From: JAEMQF01 sp963791595
GTDB lineage: Bacteria > Pseudomonadota > Gammaproteobacteria > Burkholderiales > Burkholderiaceae_C
Length of the DNA: 64,000 nucleotides
Assembly (NCBI GenBank): GCA_963791595.1
Contig: CAWBTF010000009.1
Span: forward strand, 124,001 to 188,000
Reading direction: 5' to 3'
The notes below the pieces were generated by a model. The model was not told where the DNA came from. It worked only from the letters and a program-made list of their open reading frames with translations, and did no database searches. The stretch's first letter is position 1. Each line of letters opens with the position of its first letter. The translations under genes were made by a program, and so were the position numbers. Below are positions 11,401-21,371 of the stretch, piece after piece.

Positions 11401-11991
11401 GCGGCCGCTTATCGGGCGTTTGTCGACAAGGTTCAGCAAGCCGAAGCGCGCGCGGTCGCCGGCAGCACGCGCCTGGCTGAAGCCGTGGCGCGCTACCTGT
11501 TCAAACTGATGGCCTACAAGGACGAATACGAAGTCGCGCGGCTGCACACCGACCCGGCGTTCGCGCAGAAGATCGCCGCGCAATTCGAAGGCGACTACAA
11601 GATCAGCTACCACCTCGCGCCGCCCGCGATTGCCAAGCGCGACGCACACGGCCACCTGGTCAAGCAGCCGTTCGGGCCGTGGATGTTCACCGCGTTTGCC
11701 CTGCTCGCCAAGCTCAAGGGCCTGCGCGGCACGGCGCTCGACGTGTTCGGGCGCACGGCTGAGCGCCGCGGCGAACGCGCGCTGATCGACGAGTACCGCC
11801 AGTGCATCGACGAGCTGCTCGCCACGCTCGACGCAATGAGCCTGGCGCAGGCGGTCGAGATCGCACGCATCCCGGAAGAGATTCGCGGCTACGGCCATGT
11901 GAAGGAAAAGCACCTCGCCGCTGCGCGCGGTAAGTGGCAGGCGCTGCTGGTGGCGTGGCGGGCGGGTGCCGGGCAGCGGCGCGCGGCTTGA
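8407..11991 (+). CDS. Indolepyruvate ferredoxin oxidoreductase family protein (alpha-beta fusion, three 1-base frameshifts)
   Basis: Large cytoplasmic 2-ketoacid:ferredoxin oxidoreductase with alpha (thiamine diphosphate) and gamma/beta halves fused, as in many betaproteobacteria. It would decarboxylate aryl-pyruvates to aryl-acetyl-CoA. The amino part has GYRGSPLGTYD and GDDHVAKSS; the middle has ERLPWFCSGCPHNTSTK and a 4Fe-4S region (CEGCGDCSVQSNC, CVKGFCP); the carboxy part has VGGVGGTGVITIGQLLG. The frame shifts at about 9125, 10640 and 11085. Each is repaired by deleting one base (T before CATG; one T in CTTGCCC; A in GCGATTC), after which the gene is exactly 1,193 codons plus stop. This points to sequence error. 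It is divergent from the Liv operon, suggesting aromatic amino acid catabolism. Confidence 0.9.
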
Positions 11992-12031
11992 ACCACGCCG
12001 GCTCGGCCGGAGCCCATTTCATCCATTCATC

Positions 12032-13219
12032 AACGCAAGCCTCTGCTCGGCGCACTGCCCGGCGAACAACCGATCTGGCGCCACGACTCGAGCGGCCAGG
12101 TCGAGCGCTGGGGCACGCTGCGCTGGCTCGCCGCGAACCACATTCATGTCGCTGGCGCGGCCGGCGGCGAATGGCTCGTCAAAGACGCGCTGCCGTGGTT
12201 CCTGGCGCCTCTGCGCCACGAGGGATTTCTCGGCCGCCTGCACGCGCGCAGCACGCCGCTGGCGGCCAGTTTCGGCGACGAACCACAGCGCTGGGGCGTC
12301 GAGCAGCATTTGTGCGCCGCCGTCGCGCGGCTGCACGACGCACCCGGCGCATTCACGCTGGGCGAGCCCGCCGCCGATGCACTCCCACCCGGCCCTCGAG
12401 CTGGCGCCGCTCAACGACGCCGCGCGCGCGAAGCACCACGACGAGATCGCCTCCGATGTCGCGAAGCACTTGGCGGCGGGGTCGACGGCGGCCGGGGAGC
12501 AGCCCAAGTTCCTCGTCGCGCAGCACGCGGAGCACAGCGCCGCCGACGCACTGCGCCACCTGATCGTCAAGTTCACGCCACCCTTGAACACGCCTTTCGG
12601 CGAGCGCTGGAACGACCTGCTGCACGCCGAGGCGATCGCCCTGCGCGCGTTGGGCGACGCCGGCGAACCCGTCGCCCGAGTGAAGGTGCTGACGAGCGAG
12701 CGCCGCGCCTACCTCGAAGCGCAGCGTTTCGACCGCATCGGCCGCCACGGCCGGCGCCACGCTGTGCCGCTCGGAGCCGTGCACGACGCCTTTTGCGCCG
12801 GGCCGAAGCAGCATTGGGCCGCCACCTGCGAAACCCTCGCGACGCAGCGCAAACTGAGCGCACGCGACGTGCAATCGGTGCGCCTGTGGCGCGCTTTCGG
12901 GCTGCTGATCGGCAACAACGACATGCACTTCGGCAACCTGTCGCTCTACGCCGAAGACCCGGGCGCGCCACGGTTCGAGCTCGCGCCGTGCTACGACATG
13001 CTGCCGATGGCCTACAAGCCCGAACCCGCGCGCGACGACTTCGGCCTCTCACCGTTGAACCTCAACCGTCCCGTGGCATTCGACTCGGCGACGTGGGGAC
13101 AGGCCGTTGAACTGGCGGCAGGAGTCTGGGACAAGATTGCCGCGCACGCGCTGTGCAGCGCGGGGTTCCGCGAGGTCGCGGCGCAGAACGCACAGCGCGT
13201 TCGCGGGCTCGCGCGCTGA
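12032..13219 (+). pseudogene. HipA-like (YjjJ-type) kinase, 5'-truncated and frameshifted
   Basis: Remnant of a HipA-family serine/threonine kinase. After about 12032 the first frame reads GEQPIWRHDSSGQVERWGTL and PLRHEGFLGRLHARSTPLA. It then shifts by one base near 12390 (one extra G in ACCCGGCC) into ALELAPLNDAARAKHHDEIA, GEQPKFLV, LLIGNNDMHFGNLSLY and ELAPCYDMLPM. The kinase core is thus present, with the catalytic GNNDMHFGN and the metal-binding ELAPCYDML. No start codon or room exists for the amino-terminal helix-turn-helix region usual in YjjJ proteins: only about 40 bases separate it from the stop at 11991. It lies beside a VapBC pair but is not known to be functional with it. Confidence 0.7.
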
Positions 13220-13237
13220 CAGATCAGGCAAATCCTG

Positions 13238-13268
13238 GTATGGTTCGTACTGCCTATGTCACCCATAC
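13238..13268. promoter_or_regulatory. Candidate VapB operator (inverted repeat)
   Basis: A six-base inverted repeat, GTATGG at 13238-13243 and CCATAC at 13263-13268, lies just upstream of the antitoxin start at 13275. Antitoxins of VapB type usually bind inverted repeats overlapping their own promoter, which is the only reason to suggest this role. The arms are short and could be chance. Confidence 0.3.
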
Positions 13269-13274
13269 GCCCAT

Positions 13275-13520
13275 ATGAAGACCACCATTGATATTTCCGA
13301 CTCGATTCTCCTGCAGGCCAAGCGCCTGGCGGCACGGCGCGGAACCACGGTCAAGGCCTTGGTGGAGTTGGGCCTGCGGCGCGTCATTGCGGAGAAAAAC
13401 ACCGACAGCCACTTTGTCTTCGAGCCCGTGACCGACAAACTGGGCGCCGCGTCGGGCCACTCCCCCGCCATGCCTTGGGAGCAGTTGCGTGACCTGATTT
13501 ACGAGGGTCGCGGCACGTGA
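13275..13520 (+). CDS. VapB-like antitoxin (ribbon-helix-helix type)
   Basis: Small DNA-binding antitoxin, 81 aa. It begins MKTTIDISDSILLQAKRLAA followed by RRGTTVKALVELGLRRVI, the ribbon-helix-helix pattern of type II antitoxins paired with PIN toxins. The acidic and hydrophobic tail (PAMPWEQLRDLIYEGRG) would wrap the toxin. The stop overlaps the GTG start of the PIN-domain gene (GTGA), so production of the two is coupled. It probably represses its own promoter through the inverted repeat just upstream, an inference from the family. Confidence 0.85.
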   Translation: MKTTIDISDSILLQAKRLAARRGTTVKALVELGLRRVIAEKNTDSHFVFEPVTDKLGAASGHSPAMPWEQLRDLIYEGRGT

Positions 13521-13954
13521 TCGCGGTCGACACCAACATTCTGGTGCACGCCTTCCGCGAAGGCAGCCCGTTTCACGCAGCGGCCCTGGCAAGCATCAAG
13601 CGCTTGGCGGAAGGCACCGCGGCCTGGGCGGTGCCTTGGCCCTGCGTGCATGAGTTTCTGGCGATCGTCACCAATCCCAGGATTCCACCAGGAGCAGCAA
13701 CGATGGAAGACGCGATTGCCGCGGTGCAAGCGTGGATGGCGTCGCCCTCGCTGGTCTTGCTCGGCGAGACCGCCGCGCACTGGACGGAACTGAAGGCCAT
13801 GCTGACCGCAGGCCGCGTGCAAGGCGGGATGGTGCATGACGCCCGCATTGCCGCTCTGTGCCGCCAGCATGGCGTGCGCGAGCTGTGGAGCGCCGATCGC
13901 GACTTCGGCCGGTTTCCGGCGTTGAAGGTGCGCAATCCGTTGGTCGAAGCCTGA
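13517..13954 (+). CDS. PIN-domain ribonuclease toxin, VapC family
   Basis: Predicted RNA-cleaving toxin, 145 aa, starting at GTG inside the antitoxin stop. Conserved acidic residues of the PIN fold are visible: Asp in MIAVDTNILVHA, Glu in CVHEFLAIVTN, Asp in MVHDARIAALC and Asp in LWSADRDFGRF. The length and the DRDF ending match the TA-type VapC family. Together with the upstream antitoxin it forms a complete toxin-antitoxin unit, placed after a decayed HipA-like gene. Confidence 0.9.
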   Translation: MIAVDTNILVHAFREGSPFHAAALASIKRLAEGTAAWAVPWPCVHEFLAIVTNPRIPPGAATMEDAIAAVQAWMASPSLVLLGETAAHWTELKAMLTAGRVQGGMVHDARIAALCRQHGVRELWSADRDFGRFPALKVRNPLVEA

Positions 13955-14078
13955 GGGCGAGCCGGAACGAGAATTCGCCACAACGGCATTCGACGCGGCA
14001 CCGCGGGTTTCGGCCAATCCGCACCGGCAACAATCGATCGATACTGCGCGCAGGCACAGCCTCGCGGAGACAAGCCCG

Positions 14079-17000
14079 GTGAAATGCCCAGCCTGCGCAG
14101 CCCTGAACCCAGAAGGCAAGCGCTTCTGCGCGGACTGCGGCGCGCCGTTGCCGGTGCAATGCACCGCCTGCGGCGCGAGCAACGCACCGCGCAACAAATT
14201 CTGCGGTGACTGCGGCGCCGCGTTGGCTGCGACACCGACACCCGCCCAGACGGCGCCTTCCGCAATCGCCCAACCGAGGCCGACAAGCGACCCTGCGACA
14301 AGCACCAAGAAGGCCGGCACCGCCTCCGACGCCGAACGCCGCCAGCTCACCGTGATGTTTTGCGACCTGGTCGACTCCACCGCGCTGGCAAACCGGCTCG
14401 ACCCGGAAGACTTTCAACGGATCATCCGCAGCTACCACGCCGCTGTGGCAGCGGCGGTCGCGCCGTTCGAGGGCCATGTCGCGCAACTGCTCGGGGACGG
14501 CGTACTCGTCTACTTCGGCTACCCGCGTGCCCATGAAGACGACGCCGTGCGCGCCGTGCATGCGGCGCTCGCGGTGCTCGCCGCCGTCGCAGCGCTCGAG
14601 CCTCAGGGCGCGACCGAACTGCAAACCCGCATCGGCATCGCCACCGGCCTGGTCGTGATCGGCGAAGTCGGCAGCGGCACGCCCGCCGCCGAGCAAAGCG
14701 CGAGCGGTGAAACGCCCAACCTCGCGGCGCGCTTGCAGGCGCTCGCGGCGCCGGGCGAGATCGTGCTGGCGCAAGCGACGCGCCGCCTGCTCGGCGCCAC
14801 GTTCGAATTGGCGCCACTCGGCCTCGTGGCGCTCAAAGGATTCAGCTCGCCCGTCGAGGCGTGGCGCGTGCAGACCGAGCGCGCCGCGGCGAGCCGCTTC
14901 GAGGCGCAGCAAGGCCAAACGATCGGCACCTTCATCGGGCGCGAAAGCGAAATCGCCCTGCTGCTCGAACGCTGGTCGCTCGCGTGCGACGGCGAAGCGC
15001 AGGTGGTGCTGCTGTCGGGCGAGGCGGGAATCGGCAAGTCGCGCGTCTGCCAGGCCTTGCGCGAACGCCTCTCGCAGCGAAACGACGGCGAGCCGCACAC
15101 GACCGTGGTGCTGCAATGTTCGCCCTACTTCGGCGCGAGCGCGCTGTACCCGGTGTTGCAGCATCTGGAGCGCGCCGCGGGAATCGCGGGTTCGGACGCG
15201 CCGCAGCTGCGAAGCGGCAAATTGCGACGCCTGGCGAGCGCATTGCCGCCGGCGTCCGTGGGTGCCATGCTGCGGATGATGAGCCTGCCGGAAGTGGCTG
15301 AAGCAGCCGATGCACCTGAAGCGCCGGAAGCACCGGGCGCCGCCGACTCGGTGCGCACCCCGCAGGAAGAGAAGACCCACGCGCTGCGCGCGCTGGTCGT
15401 GTTGCTGCACGATCTGGCGCGCGAACAGCCGGTGCTGCTCCTCGTCGAAGACGCACACTGGATCGACCCGACCACCGAAGAGCTGATCGCGCTGCTGATC
15501 GACCAGTTGCGCGACTCGCGCCTGCTCACGCTCATCACCTGCCGTCCGCAATACGCTCCCGCGCTCGGCAACCCGGCGCACTTGACCCGATTGAACCTGA
15601 TCCGCCTGAGCCAACGCCAATGCGCGGCGCTGATCGACGCGGTGGCGATGGGCAAGAAGCTGCCCGGCGAAGTGCAGGCCGAGATCATCCGCAAGACCGA
15701 CGGCGTGCCGCTGTTCGTCGAGGAGCTGACGAAGACGGTGTTGCAGTCGGGCCTGCTCGAAGACACGGCCGGCGGCTACCGGCTTACACAGGCGCTGCCG
15801 GAGCTCGCGATCCCGTCGACGCTGCAAGACTCGCTGATGGCGCGGCTGGATCGCCTGCCCGCCGCCAAGGAAGTGGCGCAGGCCGGCGCGGCGATCGGGC
15901 GCGAGTTCTCGAGAGCCTTGCTGGCTGCGGTGCTGCAGGGCAGCTCGGTGCGGCTCGACGACGCGCTGGCCGAACTGGTCAAGGCCGAACTGCTGGTGCA
16001 ACGCGGCGTCGCACCCGAGCTGAGCTACACGTTCAAGCATGCACTCGTGCGCGACACCGCCTACGCCAGCATGCTCAAGAGCCAGCTCGCGCTGCGCCAT
16101 CGGCAGATCGCCGCGGCGCTGGCGCGAGTCGAGCCTGAGACGGTGGCCGCGCAGCCGGAGCTGTTGGCCTACCACTATCAGGAAGCTGGTGACCTGCAAC
16201 TCGCCATCGAACATTGGACCAAGGCCGGCAAGCAGGCCGTGGCGCGCGGCGCAAATCGTGAAGCGGCCGCGTCACTCGAGCGGGCGTTGGCGCTGCTCGA
16301 GGCCCAGCCCGAAACGCCAACATCGATGCGGGACGCGCTGGACATTCGCATTGCACTCGGCCCGCTGCTGTTCGGATTGCACGGAGATACGCCGCAGATC
16401 GAAGCCTTCTATTCGAAGGCGCAGGCCCTTGCAGAACGACTCGCCGACTCCGCGCGGCTGTACCAGGCCCTTTGGGGTTTGAACTACGTCAGCTTCTTCG
16501 CGGGGCGCTACGTGAATGCCATTACCGCCGGGCAGCGGCTGCTCGAGGTGGCACATGGCAGCGGCGACTCAGGGCAGCTGATCGAGGCACACCACTCGAT
16601 GTGGGGCCCGTTGGTGGCGATGGGAAGACCTTCCGACGCACTCGCCCATCTGGATCGGGGCCTTGCCTTGTACGAGCCGGATCGACACGCCGCGCTGCGG
16701 TACAGGTACGCGGGCCACGATCCCGCCGCCTGTTGCGCTGCCAATCGCGCAGTGTCGCGTTGGCTGCTCGGGTTTCCCGATCGAGCCCTCGCAGACGCAG
16801 CTGAAGCACTGAACCGCATCGAAGGCCTGCGTCACCCGATGACCCACATGCTGTTGGCGCTCCTGGCCTGGGTTCACTACCGCTGCGGCGACCGTACGAC
16901 CGCCGCACTGCTCGGTCATCGGGTATCGCGAGTCGCAGAGGAACATGGATTCATGGGCTACTTCCGGGCGGCAACCATTCTGACCGCGCTTGCCCCGGGT

Positions 17001-17495
17001 TGGCAGTGCAGCGCTGTCAGTCTGCGCCAATTGCACGCGCACTGGGTCGAGGGCAAATCAAGCAAGAACTCAAAGGGTCAAGCCGGAACGGCGCTTATCG
17101 ACTTGTGCATGGCGGCAGGTGAAGCGGACCTGGCGCACGACGTGTTGACGCGATTGCTCACCGAATCGGAGAACATGCAACGCGCGGAGTTGCTGCGCAT
17201 CGAAGGCGCTCTGTCCATGCAAGGCACCAGCCCAGAAGCCGATGCCGCCGAGCGCCGTTTCCGCGAAGCGATCCAGGTCGCCCGCGATCAACGCGCCAAG
17301 TCGTTTGAATTGCGCGCCGCGACCAGCCTCGCCGAACTCTGGCACAGCCAAGGCAAACACGCGCAAGCCCAGCAACTGCTCGGCGACATCTACAACTGGT
17401 TCACCGAAGGCTTCGACACCGCCGACCTGAAACAAGCGAAGGCGCTGCTCGATCGTTTGGAGGGTGCGGCCGTCCCGACCTCGAATTCGCGTTGA
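14079..17495 (+). CDS. Zinc-ribbon / class III cyclase / AAA ATPase / TPR signalling protein
   Basis: Cytoplasmic multidomain protein, 1,138 aa, GTG start with GGAG upstream. Two zinc ribbons: Cys3/6-17/20 and Cys28/31-42/45. Next comes a class III adenylate/guanylate cyclase domain at about 88-265, with metal-binding Asp96 (MFCDLVDS) and Asp140 (LLGDGVLVYFGYP). An AAA_16-type ATPase follows, with IGRESEI near 287, Walker A GEAGIGKS at 314-321 and Walker B LLLVEDAHWID near 450. The last 500 residues are helical, TPR-like, with ALERALALLEAQ and SLAELWHSQGKHAQAQQLL. The family is widespread but its signals are unknown; whether it makes cAMP or cGMP cannot be read. The gene stands alone between the VapBC pair and a TRAP transporter. 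Confidence 0.92.
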   Translation: MKCPACAALNPEGKRFCADCGAPLPVQCTACGASNAPRNKFCGDCGAALAATPTPAQTAPSAIAQPRPTSDPATSTKKAGTASDAERRQLTVMFCDLVDSTALANRLDPEDFQRIIRSYHAAVAAAVAPFEGHVAQLLGDGVLVYFGYPRAHEDDAVRAVHAALAVLAAVAALEPQGATELQTRIGIATGLVVIGEVGSGTPAAEQSASGETPNLAARLQALAAPGEIVLAQATRRLLGATFELAPLGLVALKGFSSPVEAWRVQTERAAASRFEAQQGQTIGTFIGRESEIALLLERWSLACDGEAQVVLLSGEAGIGKSRVCQALRERLSQRNDGEPHTTVVLQCSPYFGASALYPVLQHLERAAGIAGSDAPQLRSGKLRRLASALPPASVGAMLRMMSLPEVAEAADAPEAPEAPGAADSVRTPQEEKTHALRALVVLLHDLAREQPVLLLVEDAHWIDPTTEELIALLIDQLRDSRLLTLITCRPQYAPALGNPAHLTRLNLIRLSQRQCAALIDAVAMGKKLPGEVQAEIIRKTDGVPLFVEELTKTVLQSGLLEDTAGGYRLTQALPELAIPSTLQDSLMARLDRLPAAKEVAQAGAAIGREFSRALLAAVLQGSSVRLDDALAELVKAELLVQRGVAPELSYTFKHALVRDTAYASMLKSQLALRHRQIAAALARVEPETVAAQPELLAYHYQEAGDLQLAIEHWTKAGKQAVARGANREAAASLERALALLEAQPETPTSMRDALDIRIALGPLLFGLHGDTPQIEAFYSKAQALAERLADSARLYQALWGLNYVSFFAGRYVNAITAGQRLLEVAHGSGDSGQLIEAHHSMWGPLVAMGRPSDALAHLDRGLALYEPDRHAALRYRYAGHDPAACCAANRAVSRWLLGFPDRALADAAEALNRIEGLRHPMTHMLLALLAWVHYRCGDRTTAALLGHRVSRVAEEHGFMGYFRAATILTALAPGWQCSAVSLRQLHAHWVEGKSSKNSKGQAGTALIDLCMAAGEADLAHDVLTRLLTESENMQRAELLRIEGALSMQGTSPEADAAERRFREAIQVARDQRAKSFELRAATSLAELWHSQGKHAQAQQLLGDIYNWFTEGFDTADLKQAKALLDRLEGAAVPTSNSR

Positions 17496-17629
17496 CCCCG
17501 GGTCCATCATCGTTTACTCAGCCCACGAAACGGCGTAAGCTTTTCTCAAGTGCCCGCGCGAACACGGCGGCAGACAAATGCGATCTCGGAGCCGAGCACA
17601 TCGGTCACTTCAACCAAGGAGAAACGCAA

Positions 17630-18754
<1,125 letters not shown>

Positions 18755-18775
18755 TCGCGTTGCATCGCAGCGAAC

Positions 18776-18808
18776 AGCCCCGGAGCGCAGCTCCGGGGCT
18801 TTTCTTTG
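18776..18808 (+). terminator. Intrinsic terminator after dctP
   Basis: A perfect 11-base inverted repeat, AGCCCCGGAGC at 18776-18786 and GCTCCGGGGCT at 18790-18800, with a 3-base loop. It is followed by a T-rich run (TTTCTTT). It lies 21 bases after the dctP stop and terminates the plus strand. There is no matching run for the minus strand. Confidence 0.9.
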
Positions 18809-18809
18809 T

Positions 18810-20245
18810 CCGCGGCTGTCGTCGATCTTCGGCGCGGCGAGTCGAAATCGAGCGGCGGCAGCATCGCGGCTTCGGAATCGTCGATCTTGATCTTGCTCGG
18901 GTCGACGCTCGGTCCGCTTGTCGAGCCAGTAGGTCACCGAGCTCCGGCCAGAAGATCAGGATCGCGACCAGGATGCACCTGCAGGACCACCCAGGGAATC
19001 GCGCCCCAGTAGATGTCGGAGCTCTTGATCGCCGGCGGCGCGATGCCGCGCAGGTAGAACAGCGCAAAGCCGAACGGCGGGTGCATGAAGCTCGTCTGGA
19101 TGTTGGCGCAGATCAGCACGCCGAACCAGATGAGGTCGATGCCGAGCTTGTCGGCGACCGGCGCGAGCAGCGGAATGATGATGAAGGCGATCTCGAAGAA
19201 GTCGAGGAAGAACGCGATGACGAAGATGAAGATGTTGACGAAGATCAGGAAGCCGACCTGCCCGCCCGGCAGCGACGGTGAGCAGGTGCTCGATCCATTC
19301 CTTGCCGCCGACGCCCTGGAACACCAGGCTGAACACGCGCGCGCCGATCAGGATGAAGATCACCATCGCGGTGATGCGCATGGTCGTCGACATGCCCTGG
19401 TAGAGCAGCTTCCAGGTCAGCGTGCCGTACGAGGCGGCGAGCAGCGATCGCGCCGACCACGCCCATCGCGCCGGCTTCGGTCGGCGTGGCCAGGCCCATG
19501 AAGATCGTGCCGAGCACGAGGAAGATCAGCGCCGAGCGAGGGGATCATGCCGCGCAGGCACTTCTTCCAGCAGCGGCCAGCCGCGCAGCGTGCGCGCCTC
19601 GAGCGGCAGCGCCGGCACGTCCTTCGGCCAGATCGAGGCTGACGATGCACGACCCAGGCGCAGAACAGCGCGATCTGGATCAGGCTCGGCCCGATCGCGC
19701 CGGCGTACATGTCGCCGACCGAGCGGCCGAGCTGGTCGGCCAGCACGACCAGCACGAGCGACGGCGGGATCAGCTGCGTGATGGTGCCCGAGGCGGCGAT
19801 CACGCCCATGGTGTGGCGCGTCGAGTAGCCGTACTTGCATCATCGGCGGCAGCGAGATCACGCCCATGGCGATCACCGAGGCGGCCACCGTGCCGGTGAT
19901 CGCGCCGAGGATCGCGCCGACGAAGATCACCGCGTAGGCCAGGCCGCCGCGCACCGGGCCGAACAGCTGGCCGATCGAATCGAGCAGGTCCTCGGCGAGG
20001 CCGCAGCGCTCGAGGATCGCGCCCATGAAGGTGAAGAACGGGATCGCCAGCAGCAGGTCGTTGGAGATGATGCCGAACAGCTGGTAGGTCAGGTTGCCGA
20101 GGAAGTCCGGCGTGATCAGCCCGAGCTCGATGCCGATGAAGCCGAAGAACAGGCCGGCCGCCGCGAGCGAGAACGCCGCCGGATAGCCGATCAGCATGAA
20201 CAGGATCATGCCGCCGAACATCAGCGGCGCCATGTTGTCGCGCAT
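18810..20245 (-). CDS. dctM: TRAP transporter large permease DctM (frameshifted; 3' end approximate)
   Basis: Twelve-helix ion-coupled permease of a TRAP transporter. The start at 20245 gives MRDNMAPLMFGGMILFMLIG and the long intact stretch LAIPFFTFMGAILERCGLAE and GAITGTVAASVIAMGVISLP. Frames then switch repeatedly (near 19840, 19630, 19540, 19450, 19280, 18980). The ending is recognisable as IAPPAIKSSDIYWGAIPW and a cytoplasmic tail near KIKIDDSEAAMLPPLDF. No frame gives a clean stop before the dctP end, so the left boundary is a guess. It begins seven bases after dctQ. Confidence 0.8.
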
Positions 20246-20252
20246 GAAGTGA

Positions 20253-20791
20253 TCATTGCAGCGGCTTCTCGTACGTGAATTCGACGTCGATGACGTGCGT
20301 CAAGCGCGGCGATGCGCTTGATGATCTCCGAGACGCCCTGCAGCGCCAGCAGCGCGAAGCCGAGCGGCAGCAGCAGCTTGACCGGCCAGCGGATCAGCCC
20401 GCCGGCGTTCGACGACGCCTCATTGATGCGCCAGGACTCGACGAACCAGGGCCAGGTGAAGTAGATGCAGGATCACGCAGATCGGCAGCAGGAACAGGAG
20501 GCCGCCGACGATGTCGATCCAGATGCGCGTGCGCTCGGACACCATGCCGTAGACGAGGTCGACGCGCACATGCTCGTTCATCTTCAGCGTGTAGGGCGCG
20601 CCGAGCAGCACCATGCCGGCGAACATGTACCACTGGATTTCGAGCCAGGCGTTCGAGCTGACGCTGAAGAGATAGCGGCTCGCCGCGTTGCCGGCGCTGA
20701 CGAGACAAGCGAGCAGCACGAGCCAGTTCGCGACCACGCCGAAGCGCGCGTTGAGCGAATCGATCGCCCTGCTCAGTGCCAACAGAACGGG
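20253..20791 (-). CDS. dctQ: TRAP transporter small permease DctQ (frameshifted)
   Basis: Four-helix small membrane subunit. The start at 20791 gives MPVLLALSRAIDSLNARFGV, then NAWLEIQWYMFAGMVLLGAP and NEHVRVDLVYGMVSERTRIW, the DctQ pattern. Two 1-base insertions (near 20470 and 20303) break the frame. With them removed the gene is 179 codons ending THVIDVEFTYEKPLQ and stop at 20253. It is transcribed just ahead of dctM, whereas the binding-protein gene lies on the other strand facing it. Confidence 0.82.
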
Positions 20792-20910
20792 CATGAAACA
20801 CCCCTTGTCTCCGGGCGGCGCGCTGCGCGCCTTCGCGCCTTCGAGTTTTGGCGCAGTGTAGCCCTGGCCCCGGCAACGTCCAATGGGGTTACGCCTGGGT
20901 GGCGTTCCCG

Positions 20911-21340
20911 TCAACCCGTCAGAACCCATGGCCCCTTCGGCGTGCGAATGCGCCGCCGGAAGCAGGGCCTGTCGGCGCACTCCACCGCCAAGTCGGCACC
21001 CATCGCGCGCAACAGCGATCGCAAACCTTCAGCATCCGGATGCCCCATCTCGAACGACTCGAAAGTGCAGCCCGGCACCGAGGTCGTGGCCGGGTGCACC
21101 GTGTCGAGCCAGTCGATGCACTTCGGGACGAAGTCACCGAACGGGTTGTCGTGCGGCACGAGCAAACGCCAGCGCAGCGTTTTGCCCTCCAGCGTTTGGC
21201 GCGAAGCATCGAACAGGTCGGCGCCGATGCCGTGCTGGAGCAGCGTCCTTTGCGCCGCTTCGAGTTTGCGCCGCGAACTCGCGCATCATCGGCTCGAGCT
21301 CGCGGCCGGCGTAGATGACGTGGTCGAGCGTGAGGGACAT
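20911..21340 (-). pseudogene. Glyoxalase-like (VOC family) protein with internal deletion
   Basis: The start MSLTLDHVIYAGRELEPMMREFAAQ is the first beta-alpha unit of a glyoxalase-like (PF13468-type) protein. The carboxy half, in another frame, reads LVPHDNPFGDFVPKCIDW, HPATTSVPGC, GHPDAEGLRSLLRAMGAD and TPKGPWVLTG. The middle third, where such proteins carry the metal-binding and substrate region, is missing, and the frame changes near 21270 into LEAAQRTLLQHGIGADLF. Full-length relatives are about 210-240 aa; only about 140 codons remain. It trails a four-gene coupled set. It may be a true decayed gene or a local assembly collapse. Confidence 0.65.
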
Positions 21341-21371
21341 GGTTCACTCCTCGCGGCGGCGGCGCCCGGGT

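Noticed and set aside
13668..16214. An 848-codon minus frame opposite the cyclase gene
   Set aside because: Antisense shadow: low-complexity Arg-rich product, while the plus strand holds clear cyclase and ATPase motifs.
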